This document shows, in pieces, positions 42,314 through 51,321 of a stretch of 64,000 nucleotides of DNA. A program made the translations under genes and the position numbers. This stretch comes from Candidatus Rifleibacteriota bacterium (GTDB taxonomy: Bacteria > Muiribacteriota > Ozemobacteria > Ozemobacterales > Ozemobacteraceae): NCBI GenBank assembly GCA_024710355.1, contig JANJUX010000040.1, positions 242,558-306,557 on the forward strand, read 5' to 3'. The notes under the pieces were generated by a model. The model saw only the letters and a program-made list of their open reading frames with translations, was not told the origin of the DNA and made no database searches. Numbering within the stretch: position 1 is the stretch's first letter; every line of letters begins with the position of its first letter.

Positions 42314-44973
42314 AAACGATCGGATCGTTTATCCTGTTTCTGCTGTTTGCAGCTCAATCACTTTCTGCGGCGCCATTGCCGGTTGACGGAACTTTTCGCC
42401 TGCGAGCGCTCAAAGATCAGCTCGATGGTCAGTTGCCGGCCAGACGAGCTGCGGCTCACGCCACTGCCGGCTCCCGTCATTCTACTGCAAACACCAGGCT
42501 TATCCCTGGCACTTCTGAAGAGAGCTTCCAGGTTTTCAACTTTGCCTCCGGGCTTTATGAGTATCGCCCCGGAAAACTTGTGGCAGCCGGCAAAGAATGC
42601 CTTCTTTTTGTCGAACGCGGTCAGGAGGCACAGTATGGTCAGGCCTCTGCCGATGTCTACGCCAGTATCGTCAAGTGTTTCGACGATAAGGTGTTTCCGT
42701 CTGTCTGCAGGTGGTTCGGAAAACCGGTAGTTCCGGCAGCCTTCAATCTGCCTGACGAAAGGATTTATATCTTTCTGGTCGATATTCACGACGGATTCGC
42801 AGAAGGCTACGTTGCCGGCTATTTCGACCACCGTGACCTTGAAGGCTGGTCAGGAAATCAGAAACCGGTATTTTTCATGGATACCAACCCAGGAGAACCT
42901 GGGGATCCCGAAGATAAAAGCAACGCTTTCTATCGCACTCTGGCACATGAATTTCAGCACATGGTTAATTTTTCGATTCAGCATGCGAATGGTAATCCTG
43001 AGCAGGAACGCTGGCTCGACGAGGGCTTTTCAATGTTTTCCGAATATGTTTTCTCTGGAGAAACCGGCCAGAAAAACCTTAGGGTTCCACCGACTCCGCA
43101 TTTTGCCAGATTTCTTCAGAACCCTGCTGTCAACCTTCTCAGTAACGCGAAAGAAAGCTGGTTCCATGAAGACCGGCTTTTCAGGCAATATGGCGCGTCT
43201 TTCCTGTTTGTCGCTTATCTGGTCGAAAAATTCGGCGGCGAAACGGCCGGCATGCAGCAGCAGTTTACCCGCGAACTGGTGCGCACGGCAGCAAAGGGTG
43301 TAAAAGGACTGAACGAACTGCTTCGACACGCCAATACCAGCTTTACAGAGGTATTTGTTAACTTCAATCTGGCGTTGGCCGTCGATGAACCAGGCCTGGC
43401 AAATGGCCTCTGGGGTTTTGTCGACAAGGCGGCGGCATTCGGAGATGACGCAAATTTGTTGCCGATCAAGACCAATCGGCATTTTATCGCTGGCAGCGAA
43501 AATTCATTTGCCGGTGCTGAAAGTTCGGTTGCCGCCAACTGTCTGAATGTTGAAGAAATTAATGGTCGTGGTCAGACAACTCTGTCGCTTACCTGCCAGA
43601 GCCATCTGCTGCCCTGGGCGGCAATGATTCACAACGATGGTACGACTTCGATAAGACCTCTGGTAATCGATTCAGATGGGCACGGCAGCATCACTCTCGA
43701 TTTCAGCAATCTCAGGCGTTTCTTTTTTCTGCCTCTGGTCATTGACCCACAGATAAACGGTGATGAGAACTTCAGCTATTCATTCAGAACCGCGTACAAT
43801 CAATATCTTCTATATCCGGTTCCGCATCCAGCTTTTGCTGAACAATATCTGATCTTCTTCAGATCTTTCAACGGAGCAGTAAATGCTACGCCCGAGCTTA
43901 GGGTTCTTTTTAACAATCTGGTCGAACAACCTGTATTCCTGCCCGTTAATGATGAAAAATCACTGTTCGTCGCCCAGTATAAACTGCCTGGTGTCGGTCG
44001 CGGTCAGGCTGTCTGCAACCTCAACGACGAGGTGTTTTCCTTCAGTTTTTCGGCAGCCAGACTGAGGCCCTCGGTGCGTACCGAAATGCAGATTGCCGAC
44101 GCTCTTCTTGTTAATGACGGCAATGTTGTTGATGAAGAACTGGTAATGTTCGCTGTTCCAGATTGTCGTTCGCTGGTCAGGCCTGCAAATGCCGTCGCCG
44201 GCCCGTTTGATGTTCTTGCCGCAGAAGAGACGAAAACCAGTCTGGTCGTAGAAATTCCCGATTATTACGGTAACAGATCGGGTTTGCGCAGTGAAGGCCC
44301 CGGCTCAAAAAAAGCCTGGGCGCCGTTGAAAAAACGTACTGATGGTCGAATGAGTGCTGATCTGGGTGGCCCGGGGAGGTTTTATCTGTTTTATGACGAT
44401 CGTTGTCCGTCGATCAGTGGCTTGCGCCTCGAAAAATCGCCGCATGGCCAGAATGTTGTTTTGAGTTCTGAAGATGACCTTTCGGGGGTGAATCCAGATA
44501 GTCTGAAAATCACGATTGGTGGGCAGCAATTGCCTGGTGCCAGAATCAGCGAAGATGGCAGGGTCTCTTACCGGATTCCTGAAAATTTTTCGGGCAGCGG
44601 CGAACTGGTCGTTACTCTTGCTGACCGGGCGGGTAACGAGACACGTGCCTCGGTTAAAGCTCAAATCGTTGCAGCATCACGGATTACCGCTTCCGGGGTC
44701 TATCCAAACCCATGCCAGCGATTTGCCCGTTTCAGCTTCGTCCTTTCGGGCAAACCGGTGCTTGGCACAGCTGTTGTTAATCTTTACGACGTGTCAGGTA
44801 AAAAAATAAACGCCCTGCAGCTCGATGAATCTGCAGGACATCTGATCGCTGACTGGAACCTGAGCCATCGCAATGGCAGTCAGGTTGCAAACGGTGTTTA
44901 TTTCTTCAGGGCAAGAATCGAGGCAGACGGCCGCATCCTGCGAAGTAACGGCAAGCTTGCGGTTCTAAGATAG
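42310..44973 (+). CDS. exported gluzincin peptidase with Ig-like and FlgD/T9SS-like C-terminal domains (1)
   Basis: The 887-residue protein, with AUA as proposed start, has a signal peptide (1-21). A zinc-peptidase domain shows TLAHEFQHMVNF (HExxH at 213-217) and RWLDEGFSMFSEYV, with Glu 238 as likely third ligand, the gluzincin pattern W-L-x-E-G. The middle is beta-rich. Near the end lie an Ig-like domain (DDLSGVNPDSLKITIGGQQL, ADRAGNETRASV) and a FlgD-Ig/T9SS-type domain (GVYPNPCQRFARFSF, DVSGKKI, NGVYFFRARI, ending KLAVLR). It is likely secreted or displayed on the surface. It is paralogous to the gene at 47506 and coupled to the SpoIIE phosphatase gene upstream. Without the AUA start the protein would begin at TTG 42376 lacking a signal, which I consider unlikely. 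Confidence 0.85.
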   Translation: MKTIGSFILFLLFAAQSLSAAPLPVDGTFRLRALKDQLDGQLPARRAAAHATAGSRHSTANTRLIPGTSEESFQVFNFASGLYEYRPGKLVAAGKECLLFVERGQEAQYGQASADVYASIVKCFDDKVFPSVCRWFGKPVVPAAFNLPDERIYIFLVDIHDGFAEGYVAGYFDHRDLEGWSGNQKPVFFMDTNPGEPGDPEDKSNAFYRTLAHEFQHMVNFSIQHANGNPEQERWLDEGFSMFSEYVFSGETGQKNLRVPPTPHFARFLQNPAVNLLSNAKESWFHEDRLFRQYGASFLFVAYLVEKFGGETAGMQQQFTRELVRTAAKGVKGLNELLRHANTSFTEVFVNFNLALAVDEPGLANGLWGFVDKAAAFGDDANLLPIKTNRHFIAGSENSFAGAESSVAANCLNVEEINGRGQTTLSLTCQSHLLPWAAMIHNDGTTSIRPLVIDSDGHGSITLDFSNLRRFFFLPLVIDPQINGDENFSYSFRTAYNQYLLYPVPHPAFAEQYLIFFRSFNGAVNATPELRVLFNNLVEQPVFLPVNDEKSLFVAQYKLPGVGRGQAVCNLNDEVFSFSFSAARLRPSVRTEMQIADALLVNDGNVVDEELVMFAVPDCRSLVRPANAVAGPFDVLAAEETKTSLVVEIPDYYGNRSGLRSEGPGSKKAWAPLKKRTDGRMSADLGGPGRFYLFYDDRCPSISGLRLEKSPHGQNVVLSSEDDLSGVNPDSLKITIGGQQLPGARISEDGRVSYRIPENFSGSGELVVTLADRAGNETRASVKAQIVAASRITASGVYPNPCQRFARFSFVLSGKPVLGTAVVNLYDVSGKKINALQLDESAGHLIADWNLSHRNGSQVANGVYFFRARIEADGRILRSNGKLAVLR

Positions 44974-44988
44974 CAATCACCGGTCGCC

Positions 44989-47334
44989 TCAGCGGCTGGC
45001 CGCCTTTATGGCTTTTTGATATCTGTCTTTGGCGGCCTGAAATTCTTTGAGCTTTGCCTTGGCGGCTTTCTGGTCGCCACCTGTAACCGCTTTGACATAA
45101 GCCTTGTAGGCGATTTCGTAATTGTCTTTTGCGACTCTCAGGCCGGCATCCATATTTTTATACGGAATCTTTTCGTCTTCCGGCGGCAGTCTGAGCTTAC
45201 TTGCCTCTGATGAAGACTTTTGTGCCTGCAGATTGGCTTCTGCTGCTCTGTTGTCATAAGAGTAAGCCTGGAAGGAGGCTTTGGTTGCTTCCGGTTTCTG
45301 CTGGCCTTTTTTGTAGCCAAGCAGTTTTGCAATGCCGGTAAAGAGCTTTTCACCGACTATGCCGCCGACAATGCTTCCGAGCATTGTACCCACCACAGGT
45401 ATCGGAATCATCGAGCCGAGCATCGCACCGATGGTTGAGCCGGCAGCCTGGCCGGCGATAGCGACCGGATCGAGCGCCTTCAGGGCAGCCTTGAAGCTCA
45501 TGCCGGCCCCGAGGTTACCACCAAGAGAGCCTCCGACCAGAGAGGTCAGAGTTGGCAGAAGAGCACCGGCAATGGTTCCGACGATTGGTATCGGCACGAA
45601 TGTCTGAATGAGGGGAACGAAGACCTGACCGGCAGCGGCACCGAGTGACGAACCAACGACGTTGCCAACGAACTGCATCGAAGCGACTGATTGTACCGCA
45701 GCTTTCATACTGACTTTTTCGCCATTCATGATCTGGCTGGCGAGATTTATGGCGATCGAGGTGCCGGCCGTCATAGCGAGACTTTTGACGCTGAACGACT
45801 GCTTGATTGAATCGGCAGCGTTCTTGATGCCGACGCCGAGTGCTTTCTGGCCTTTGATGAGATTTTCGCTCAGTCGTATCGACCGATACTGTGACTGGGT
45901 TTCGTCTGAGTATGCGCGCGAACCATCGATGGCACCGTCGACGCGGCCGTCAACAACGGCCTGTTTGTAGAGGGCTTCGCTCCATTCTTTATAGCTGTTC
46001 AATTTGGCGTCATATTCAGCCTTTAATTGAACTCTGGCATTCGGGTCGGTCGCATTCTGCCAGGCCTGCTGTGCATCATGCACATCTTTGTAGCGGGCGG
46101 TGGCGCTGCTGTCGACCGTAGCATACTTGGTATTGTCGAGAAACTGCTTGATCATCTGGCTGCGGTCTTCGGGGAATTTCTGGATGTAGGCGTCGACAAA
46201 TTCGCGGTAGGTCTGGGGCTTTGAGTTTTCGAAAACCTGGCAGACCTTCGAGAACGGGGCCTGGATGCGGCCACCGTTGAGAACATCGTAAAACAGTGAG
46301 GCATTGACCCCTTCAGTTGAAAGCATATCGATGCCGGACTTGAGAACGCCGTCGTTGGGGCCGGTGGTTACGCCCTGATTTTCAAAGATATATTTGTTTT
46401 CAGCGATATTCTTGTGGGTCTTGATGCGCCATGAGGTTGCAGAATTGTGCTGATCACGCGTGGAAAGCGCTTCGAGAGCTTCCGCCCAACCTTCGGAGAG
46501 AGCAAACCCCTCGTCGGACACGGTATTTTTTGAATGGGCGCCGTAATAGTTCGTTTTGGGGTAGTTCGGGCGTTCATAGAGCTGATCCATGATCATATGC
46601 CCAACCTCGTGAGCCATTACCGAAGCTGCTGACGGGTCCTGCATGCCGCCGCTGAATACTTCGCTGTTGGGCGGTACAACGATGCGGTTTACGTGTGAGT
46701 TGTCGCGGTAGCTGATCTGACCATTAGCAGAAGCTTCGGCCATGGCAAAACCGCTGGCATCGTGGTGAATGCCGCCTGAATTGCCGACTTCGAGATAGAC
46801 GGGCTTTTTGAGGTCGTTGACCAGCCACTGGGCAAAAGCCGGATCTTTGGTGCCGGCAGCCAGGTCTTTCTGGATTTCGTTGATTTTGAAGTTGCGGGCT
46901 TCAACCTGCATCCCAACGGTCTGACGCAGGCCAGGGTTGCTTTCGATATAGGTTTTTAGCTGCTGATAGCGCGGGTCGTTAGTTGAAAGAGATTTTAAAA
47001 CCGGTACCGTATTGCCCATAAAGTCTTTGGTGGAAACGGTGGCGGCCGATTCGTCGGTGATCGGCGTTACAATCTTGAACTGTGCCATCGAGGCTTCTGT
47101 CGGCAGAGACTGCACTGCAATGACGCGGTCCTGATTGTCTTTAACGAAATATTTGCCGGTGGTCGGGTCGTAGTCAGGGTTGTAGACTTCCTGGACCTGG
47201 CCGGTAGAGTCTTTTACGACGTAGCGAATCCCCTCTTTAGTCGCTACGAATGATCCTGAGGCGGTGACAATACTGCTGCAGAAAACAGCAAGAATCAACA
47301 AAATAGTGAGCTTCACCGACCTGAATCTTTTCAT
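44989..47334 (-). CDS. exported zincin with glycine-zipper, pore-like C-terminal region
   Basis: The 781-residue protein has a signal peptide (about 1-25). Its peptidase domain contains ASVMAHEVGHMIMDQLYE (HExxH at 242-246) and FALSEGWAEALEAL (Glu 281 or 285 as third ligand). A charged helical linker (about 300-510) leads to a hydrophobic glycine-zipper region (about 515-680) with internally repeated units such as PIPIVGTIAG and PIPVVGTMLG and GSSLGAAAG/GSTIGAMLG. A lysine-rich helical tail ends the protein. Glycine zippers insert in or span membranes, so the protein could be membrane-active, but no toxin family is recognised and the peptidase substrate is unknown. GGAGG precedes ATG 47334. 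The gene lies opposite and between two paralogous exported peptidases. Confidence 0.82.
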   Translation of the reverse strand: MKRFRSVKLTILLILAVFCSSIVTASGSFVATKEGIRYVVKDSTGQVQEVYNPDYDPTTGKYFVKDNQDRVIAVQSLPTEASMAQFKIVTPITDESAATVSTKDFMGNTVPVLKSLSTNDPRYQQLKTYIESNPGLRQTVGMQVEARNFKINEIQKDLAAGTKDPAFAQWLVNDLKKPVYLEVGNSGGIHHDASGFAMAEASANGQISYRDNSHVNRIVVPPNSEVFSGGMQDPSAASVMAHEVGHMIMDQLYERPNYPKTNYYGAHSKNTVSDEGFALSEGWAEALEALSTRDQHNSATSWRIKTHKNIAENKYIFENQGVTTGPNDGVLKSGIDMLSTEGVNASLFYDVLNGGRIQAPFSKVCQVFENSKPQTYREFVDAYIQKFPEDRSQMIKQFLDNTKYATVDSSATARYKDVHDAQQAWQNATDPNARVQLKAEYDAKLNSYKEWSEALYKQAVVDGRVDGAIDGSRAYSDETQSQYRSIRLSENLIKGQKALGVGIKNAADSIKQSFSVKSLAMTAGTSIAINLASQIMNGEKVSMKAAVQSVASMQFVGNVVGSSLGAAAGQVFVPLIQTFVPIPIVGTIAGALLPTLTSLVGGSLGGNLGAGMSFKAALKALDPVAIAGQAAGSTIGAMLGSMIPIPVVGTMLGSIVGGIVGEKLFTGIAKLLGYKKGQQKPEATKASFQAYSYDNRAAEANLQAQKSSSEASKLRLPPEDEKIPYKNMDAGLRVAKDNYEIAYKAYVKAVTGGDQKAAKAKLKEFQAAKDRYQKAIKAASR

Positions 47335-47387
47335 CTGCGACCTCCAATACTATAGAACCGGGGATTATAGAGAGGATACTCCTTGAA

Positions 47388-47416
47388 ATTATAACTATAT
47401 TTACTCTCTCCCACAA
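47388..47416 (-). promoter_or_regulatory. candidate promoter of the zincin gene
   Basis: On the minus strand TTGTGG (47416-47411) and TATAAT (47393-47388) are separated by 17 nt. A second perfect TATAAT lies at 47369-47364. Either could drive the gene. Confidence 0.45.
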
Positions 47417-47505
47417 GGTACGAAAAATCACTCAGAAAAGTCGTGAAAGCTGCCGATGATGTTGACGAATAATATTCTCTCAACCCGATATAAGCAGGGG
47501 CTGGT

Positions 47506-50500
47506 ATGAAAAAGGCGAACAGAATTATTAAAAAGATCTTCTCGATACTGTTACCTGGGCTGGTATTGATGGCTCAGGCGGCTTACGCCGGCGACAGCAT
47601 CATTCCGCCTGAAATGCGTGAAATCGCAGTTCAGCAGGGTCAGAATGCCAGAAAAGCAGGTCTTGAGGCAGATCTTGGCCCGTTTATGAACGCGCCCCTG
47701 ATGCAGCGCGCCATTGAGATCAATGCCAGCCAGTTTGGTCTCAAGGGTTCGATTCGTGCTGTCGTCGGCGGTCGTAATTTTTCAGCCGCCGATGTTGACT
47801 TTGCCATGATCCCGTTTTCAACCTCAAACGGCTATGGCTTGAGTAATTTATATCATGACGGCGGTGAATGGCCAGGCACAGGCGGTGTTCCGAATACTGA
47901 CGACGGTGCCGCAAGTTTTGGTTCAGACCAGGCCGGTGAAATCTACGACATCGATGGCAATGGCCATTATCCGAAAGCGGTGCTGCGTTACATTGGTACC
48001 CACTGCTATATATTTGTGCCGGTAATGTTTTTTCCGACCCTGCCACGCCCCCTTTCTTCATCTGAAGATGCCACGCCTCCGGCTCAGGCAGCCTGGGGAA
48101 TGTACTGGCCCGACAGCGTTGCAATGCAGAACGGGCCATACTATTTCGCGCCCGATGCCAACGGCACTGTTCTCGAACCGCGCTATGTACTCGGTGCCGA
48201 TAAAAACTACGCCCGTCTGAAACTGAAAGAAATGGCTGACCAGTTCGATGCGGTCATTTACCCGAAGATTCGTGAACACTTTGGTTCTGAAGCCGACATC
48301 GACGGTGACCCGAAGATTTACATTCTTCTCGACGACATTCGGGACGGCAGCGGTAGTTTTCGTGGTTACTTCTGGGCCGGAAACCAGTTTCCCAGAACTT
48401 CTCAGGCTCTCAGTAACGAAAAAGAACTGGTCAACATCGACCTTTTCCCGAGCTTCGTGCTCGCTCAGACCGATACCTATGGCACTCTGGCACATGAATT
48501 CACTCACATGGTCATTTTCAACGAAAATTACCGGGTAGAAAACGGCCAGCTGATCGGCATGCAGCGCTGGCTTGAAGAAGGGCTGACGCAGTATGCCCAG
48601 CATCTTTACGACGGTAAATTTACCTCGAACCTCGATGAATTCATCAAAAAGCCTGATACAATTTTGGCTGAAGACAGAATTATCGATGTCTGGCTGGGCT
48701 CAAGCCCCTATGCCAACTATGGCGCTTCTTTCCTCTGGATATACTATCTGGTTGAAAAATATGGCGGATCGAATCTGCCCGGCTTTCTCAAAGCCATCGT
48801 CCGACACCGCGACGGCGGCATGGGAAGCATCGACGCAGTATTGCAGACATACAGCGTTGACTCGAAAAAGGTCTTTGAAGACTGGGTTATTGCCAACTAT
48901 CTCGATAAAACGAGAAAGCGCGACGGGCAGCTTCTCAATAGCGGCAAATGGGGCTACCTGGTCGACAATGATTTCAACGAAGCCAATAATATCGGCAAAT
49001 ATGAGAGACTGCCGGTTAAGTTTTCAGAAAAGGTTATTCTGACCGAGCAGGTTACCGCCCGCTCGTCGAATGTTAACCCCTGGGCTGCCGATTATGTCGA
49101 GATTTCAGGTAATACCGGCAATCTCAATTTGGCCTTCGATGGCGACAACAGCGGCCAGTTCCGCGCCGCTGTCATCAAAAGGGGCTCGCAGATTGACCCG
49201 GCCGTAGATTTTATCTATCTCGATGACCGCCAGGCTGGTAATACCATAATCCAGAACTATGGCTACAACAATGCCTACGAAAATCTGGTGCTGGTGCCAA
49301 TGGTGGTGCAGAACAACAACTACACCAAACTCAGTTACGTGTATTCTGCAAGTTTTGACGACCTCAAAGTGGCTATTTTCCCGAACCCGACCTTCGAAAA
49401 CCACCTGCACATCATTGTTAAGACCGATAAAAAATTTGCTACCGAGCCGAGACTGCAGATGACCTACGAGGGTGAACAGGGCTATCTGGTCATGACACCA
49501 ATCAACGATTCGACCTACATGACCAATTACAGTCTCAAAAAGTCAGGGGAAGGGGTAATCGTTGCCAACGGTACCAATGCCGACGGAGTGATTCTCTCGA
49601 ATCAACTGCAGTTCTCAGCCGTATATTACCCGCCAAACAGCCAGGGTCTGCTGTCTGCATCTTTCGCAACTCTTAACATTCCGGCCGGTTCGCTGCGCGC
49701 TGGCGGTACTGTAGTTATGGCTGCTCCCGAAAACCCGGTTTCCTATGCCGGCATTACCCGTATCAGCAGAAATATTGACGTGACCCTTCCGGTCGAAAAG
49801 ACCGAAAAAGCCCTTGAGATATCGATTCCTCTCAATCCGCTCAGCGACAGTAATACCCGAGCTGGTCTCTACCGGGTTTCCGGCAGCAGCCATAAGTGGG
49901 TTGGGCCAGTTGAAGTGGCTGATGGCAGTGCCAGAGGCGCAATAGACTTTTCCGGCAGCGTTTTCGTAGCCATTGACGATACCGCTCCGACAGTCGTTTC
50001 TGAGGCCGAACACGCCGGCAACCGTCTGGTTGCAGTCGCCGTCGACGATCTTGGCAGTGGTATCGACAGTTCGAGTGTTAAAGTTGCATACGGTGGCCGC
50101 AGCCTGCCGGTTAAAAACGGCGAAGAAGGCCGCATTATCGTCGATATGTCATCTCTGCGTGACGGGTCTTACGACCTGTCGGTCGAGGTTGCCGACAATG
50201 CCGGCAATCAGACTATTGCAAGCGTCAGAGCTGCAATTACCGCTCCGAATGCCCTGGCCCAGGTAGTGACTTACCCCAATCCAGCCAACCGTTTCGTAAA
50301 TCTGCGGGCAACCTTCACCGGGCCGGCAAATACCGGCGCAGCGGTTTCTGCGAAAATTTCAGATGTGAGTGGTCACAAAGTTGCCACACTCGAACTTGCT
50401 CATCGCGGTGCCGGAGTGTATGAAACCAGATGGGATCTGCTGAACGACAGGGGCAAAGCGGTTGCCAATGGTGTCTACTACGTTGAATTCAATGCCGGCG

Positions 50501-50550
50501 TTGCCGGTCAGTCTGCCAAAGAACGCCGCAAAATTGCGGTTCTGCGCTGA
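47506..50550 (+). CDS. exported gluzincin peptidase with Ig-like and FlgD/T9SS-like C-terminal domains (2)
   Basis: The 1014-residue protein has a signal peptide (about 1-28). Its peptidase domain holds GTLAHEFTHMVIF (HExxH at 330-334) and RWLEEGLTQYAQHLYDG (Glu 358 as third ligand). A long beta-rich region follows, then an Ig-like domain (about 823-910, DDLGSGIDSSSVKVAYGGRS) and a FlgD-Ig/T9SS-type C-terminal domain (TYPNPANRFVNLRATF, DVSGHKVATLEL, ANGVYYVEF, ending KIAVLR). The order matches the product of 42310-44973, so the two are paralogs. AGGGG lies about 6 nt before ATG 47506. The lipoprotein gene 50565 follows by 14 nt and is probably in the same operon. Substrate unknown. Confidence 0.9.
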   Translation: MKKANRIIKKIFSILLPGLVLMAQAAYAGDSIIPPEMREIAVQQGQNARKAGLEADLGPFMNAPLMQRAIEINASQFGLKGSIRAVVGGRNFSAADVDFAMIPFSTSNGYGLSNLYHDGGEWPGTGGVPNTDDGAASFGSDQAGEIYDIDGNGHYPKAVLRYIGTHCYIFVPVMFFPTLPRPLSSSEDATPPAQAAWGMYWPDSVAMQNGPYYFAPDANGTVLEPRYVLGADKNYARLKLKEMADQFDAVIYPKIREHFGSEADIDGDPKIYILLDDIRDGSGSFRGYFWAGNQFPRTSQALSNEKELVNIDLFPSFVLAQTDTYGTLAHEFTHMVIFNENYRVENGQLIGMQRWLEEGLTQYAQHLYDGKFTSNLDEFIKKPDTILAEDRIIDVWLGSSPYANYGASFLWIYYLVEKYGGSNLPGFLKAIVRHRDGGMGSIDAVLQTYSVDSKKVFEDWVIANYLDKTRKRDGQLLNSGKWGYLVDNDFNEANNIGKYERLPVKFSEKVILTEQVTARSSNVNPWAADYVEISGNTGNLNLAFDGDNSGQFRAAVIKRGSQIDPAVDFIYLDDRQAGNTIIQNYGYNNAYENLVLVPMVVQNNNYTKLSYVYSASFDDLKVAIFPNPTFENHLHIIVKTDKKFATEPRLQMTYEGEQGYLVMTPINDSTYMTNYSLKKSGEGVIVANGTNADGVILSNQLQFSAVYYPPNSQGLLSASFATLNIPAGSLRAGGTVVMAAPENPVSYAGITRISRNIDVTLPVEKTEKALEISIPLNPLSDSNTRAGLYRVSGSSHKWVGPVEVADGSARGAIDFSGSVFVAIDDTAPTVVSEAEHAGNRLVAVAVDDLGSGIDSSSVKVAYGGRSLPVKNGEEGRIIVDMSSLRDGSYDLSVEVADNAGNQTIASVRAAITAPNALAQVVTYPNPANRFVNLRATFTGPANTGAAVSAKISDVSGHKVATLELAHRGAGVYETRWDLLNDRGKAVANGVYYVEFNAGVAGQSAKERRKIAVLR

Positions 50551-50564
50551 TAACGGAGGCTCAA

Positions 50565-51179
50565 ATGAAAAAAGCCAAATTCTTCCTGCTGTTTGTGGTG
50601 CTGATGACCTTTCCGATGATTCAAAACTGCGGTGGTGCCAGTAATGGCGGTGGCAGCAGCAGTCTGCTCATCGCCGACAAACTCATCAACGAAGGCTGGG
50701 ACGCAATAAAACTCGGTAATTATTCAACTGCCAGAGCCAGCTTTCAGCAGGCTTTTTCAGAAAATCTGACCGAAGGTCAGCGCATTTCGGCCCACAGCGG
50801 TATGGGCTGGGCCCTGTCAAAAGAAGGCAAAATTCTTGAATCGATTCCCTATTTCGAGATTGCCGCCGAAAAAGACAACGAAGCGAAGGTCGGTCTGGCG
50901 GGAGCCCTTATCTACCGTCATCAGACTGCCGTCGATTACGTCAGAGCCGCAGAAATTCTCGGCAACATGCCGCCCGAAAAATTTGCCCAGCAACATTCGG
51001 GTCTGGCTCTGAGCTCTGCCAAGGTCCATGGCCTGGCGGCCCTTTCTTATGCTCTTGCCGGCGATATGGAACAGGCGAAAATTTATATGAATAAAGCCGC
51101 TGCACTTGATTCAATGATGGTCGGCACCACGGTTGACCGTCTCGATGAGGCTTTCTTTCTGCTTGGCTGGAAAGACTGA
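50565..51179 (+). CDS. exported TPR-like lipoprotein
   Basis: The 204-residue protein has a signal sequence (FFLLFVVLMTFPMIQNC); the cysteine at 22 followed by GGASNGGGSSS suggests lipidation, though the lipobox (MIQNC) is non-canonical. TPR-like helices (about 34-190) include LINEGWDAIKLGNYSTARASF and HSGMGWALSKEGKILESIPYF. ACGGAGG precedes ATG 50565. It lies in the operon of the upstream peptidase and may help assemble or tether it. No catalytic motif is seen. Confidence 0.78.
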   Translation: MKKAKFFLLFVVLMTFPMIQNCGGASNGGGSSSLLIADKLINEGWDAIKLGNYSTARASFQQAFSENLTEGQRISAHSGMGWALSKEGKILESIPYFEIAAEKDNEAKVGLAGALIYRHQTAVDYVRAAEILGNMPPEKFAQQHSGLALSSAKVHGLAALSYALAGDMEQAKIYMNKAAALDSMMVGTTVDRLDEAFFLLGWKD

Positions 51180-51200
51180 TCTCGGTATTTTTCAAACGTG

Positions 51201-51244
51201 GGGCTGCTCCCGGGTTTTCAAGGCCTGCCGGTGCAGCCCTTTTA
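51201..51244 (+). terminator. terminator after the peptidase-lipoprotein operon
   Basis: GGGCTGC (51201-51207) pairs with GCAGCCC (51233-51239) over a 25-nt loop, followed by TTTTATT. The long loop makes this less certain than the other terminators. Confidence 0.6.
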
Positions 51245-51257
51245 TTATGCCTTTTTA

Positions 51258-51287
51258 TTGTCTGACGGCGGTTGAATCTGATATAGT
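51258..51287 (+). promoter_or_regulatory. promoter of the 1965-aa TPR gene
   Basis: TTGTCT (51258-51263), 18 nt and TATAGT (51282-51287, five of six matches) place the start about 51294. It lies just downstream of the previous operon's terminator. Confidence 0.55.
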
Positions 51288-51321
51288 TATGCGCAAAAGC
51301 CATTGAAGCAAGAGTAAATTT

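Noticed and set aside
46027..46224. Plus-strand ORFs antisense to the zincin gene
   Set aside because: They are in the antisense of a good coding gene with codon bias on the minus strand, and show no start signals.
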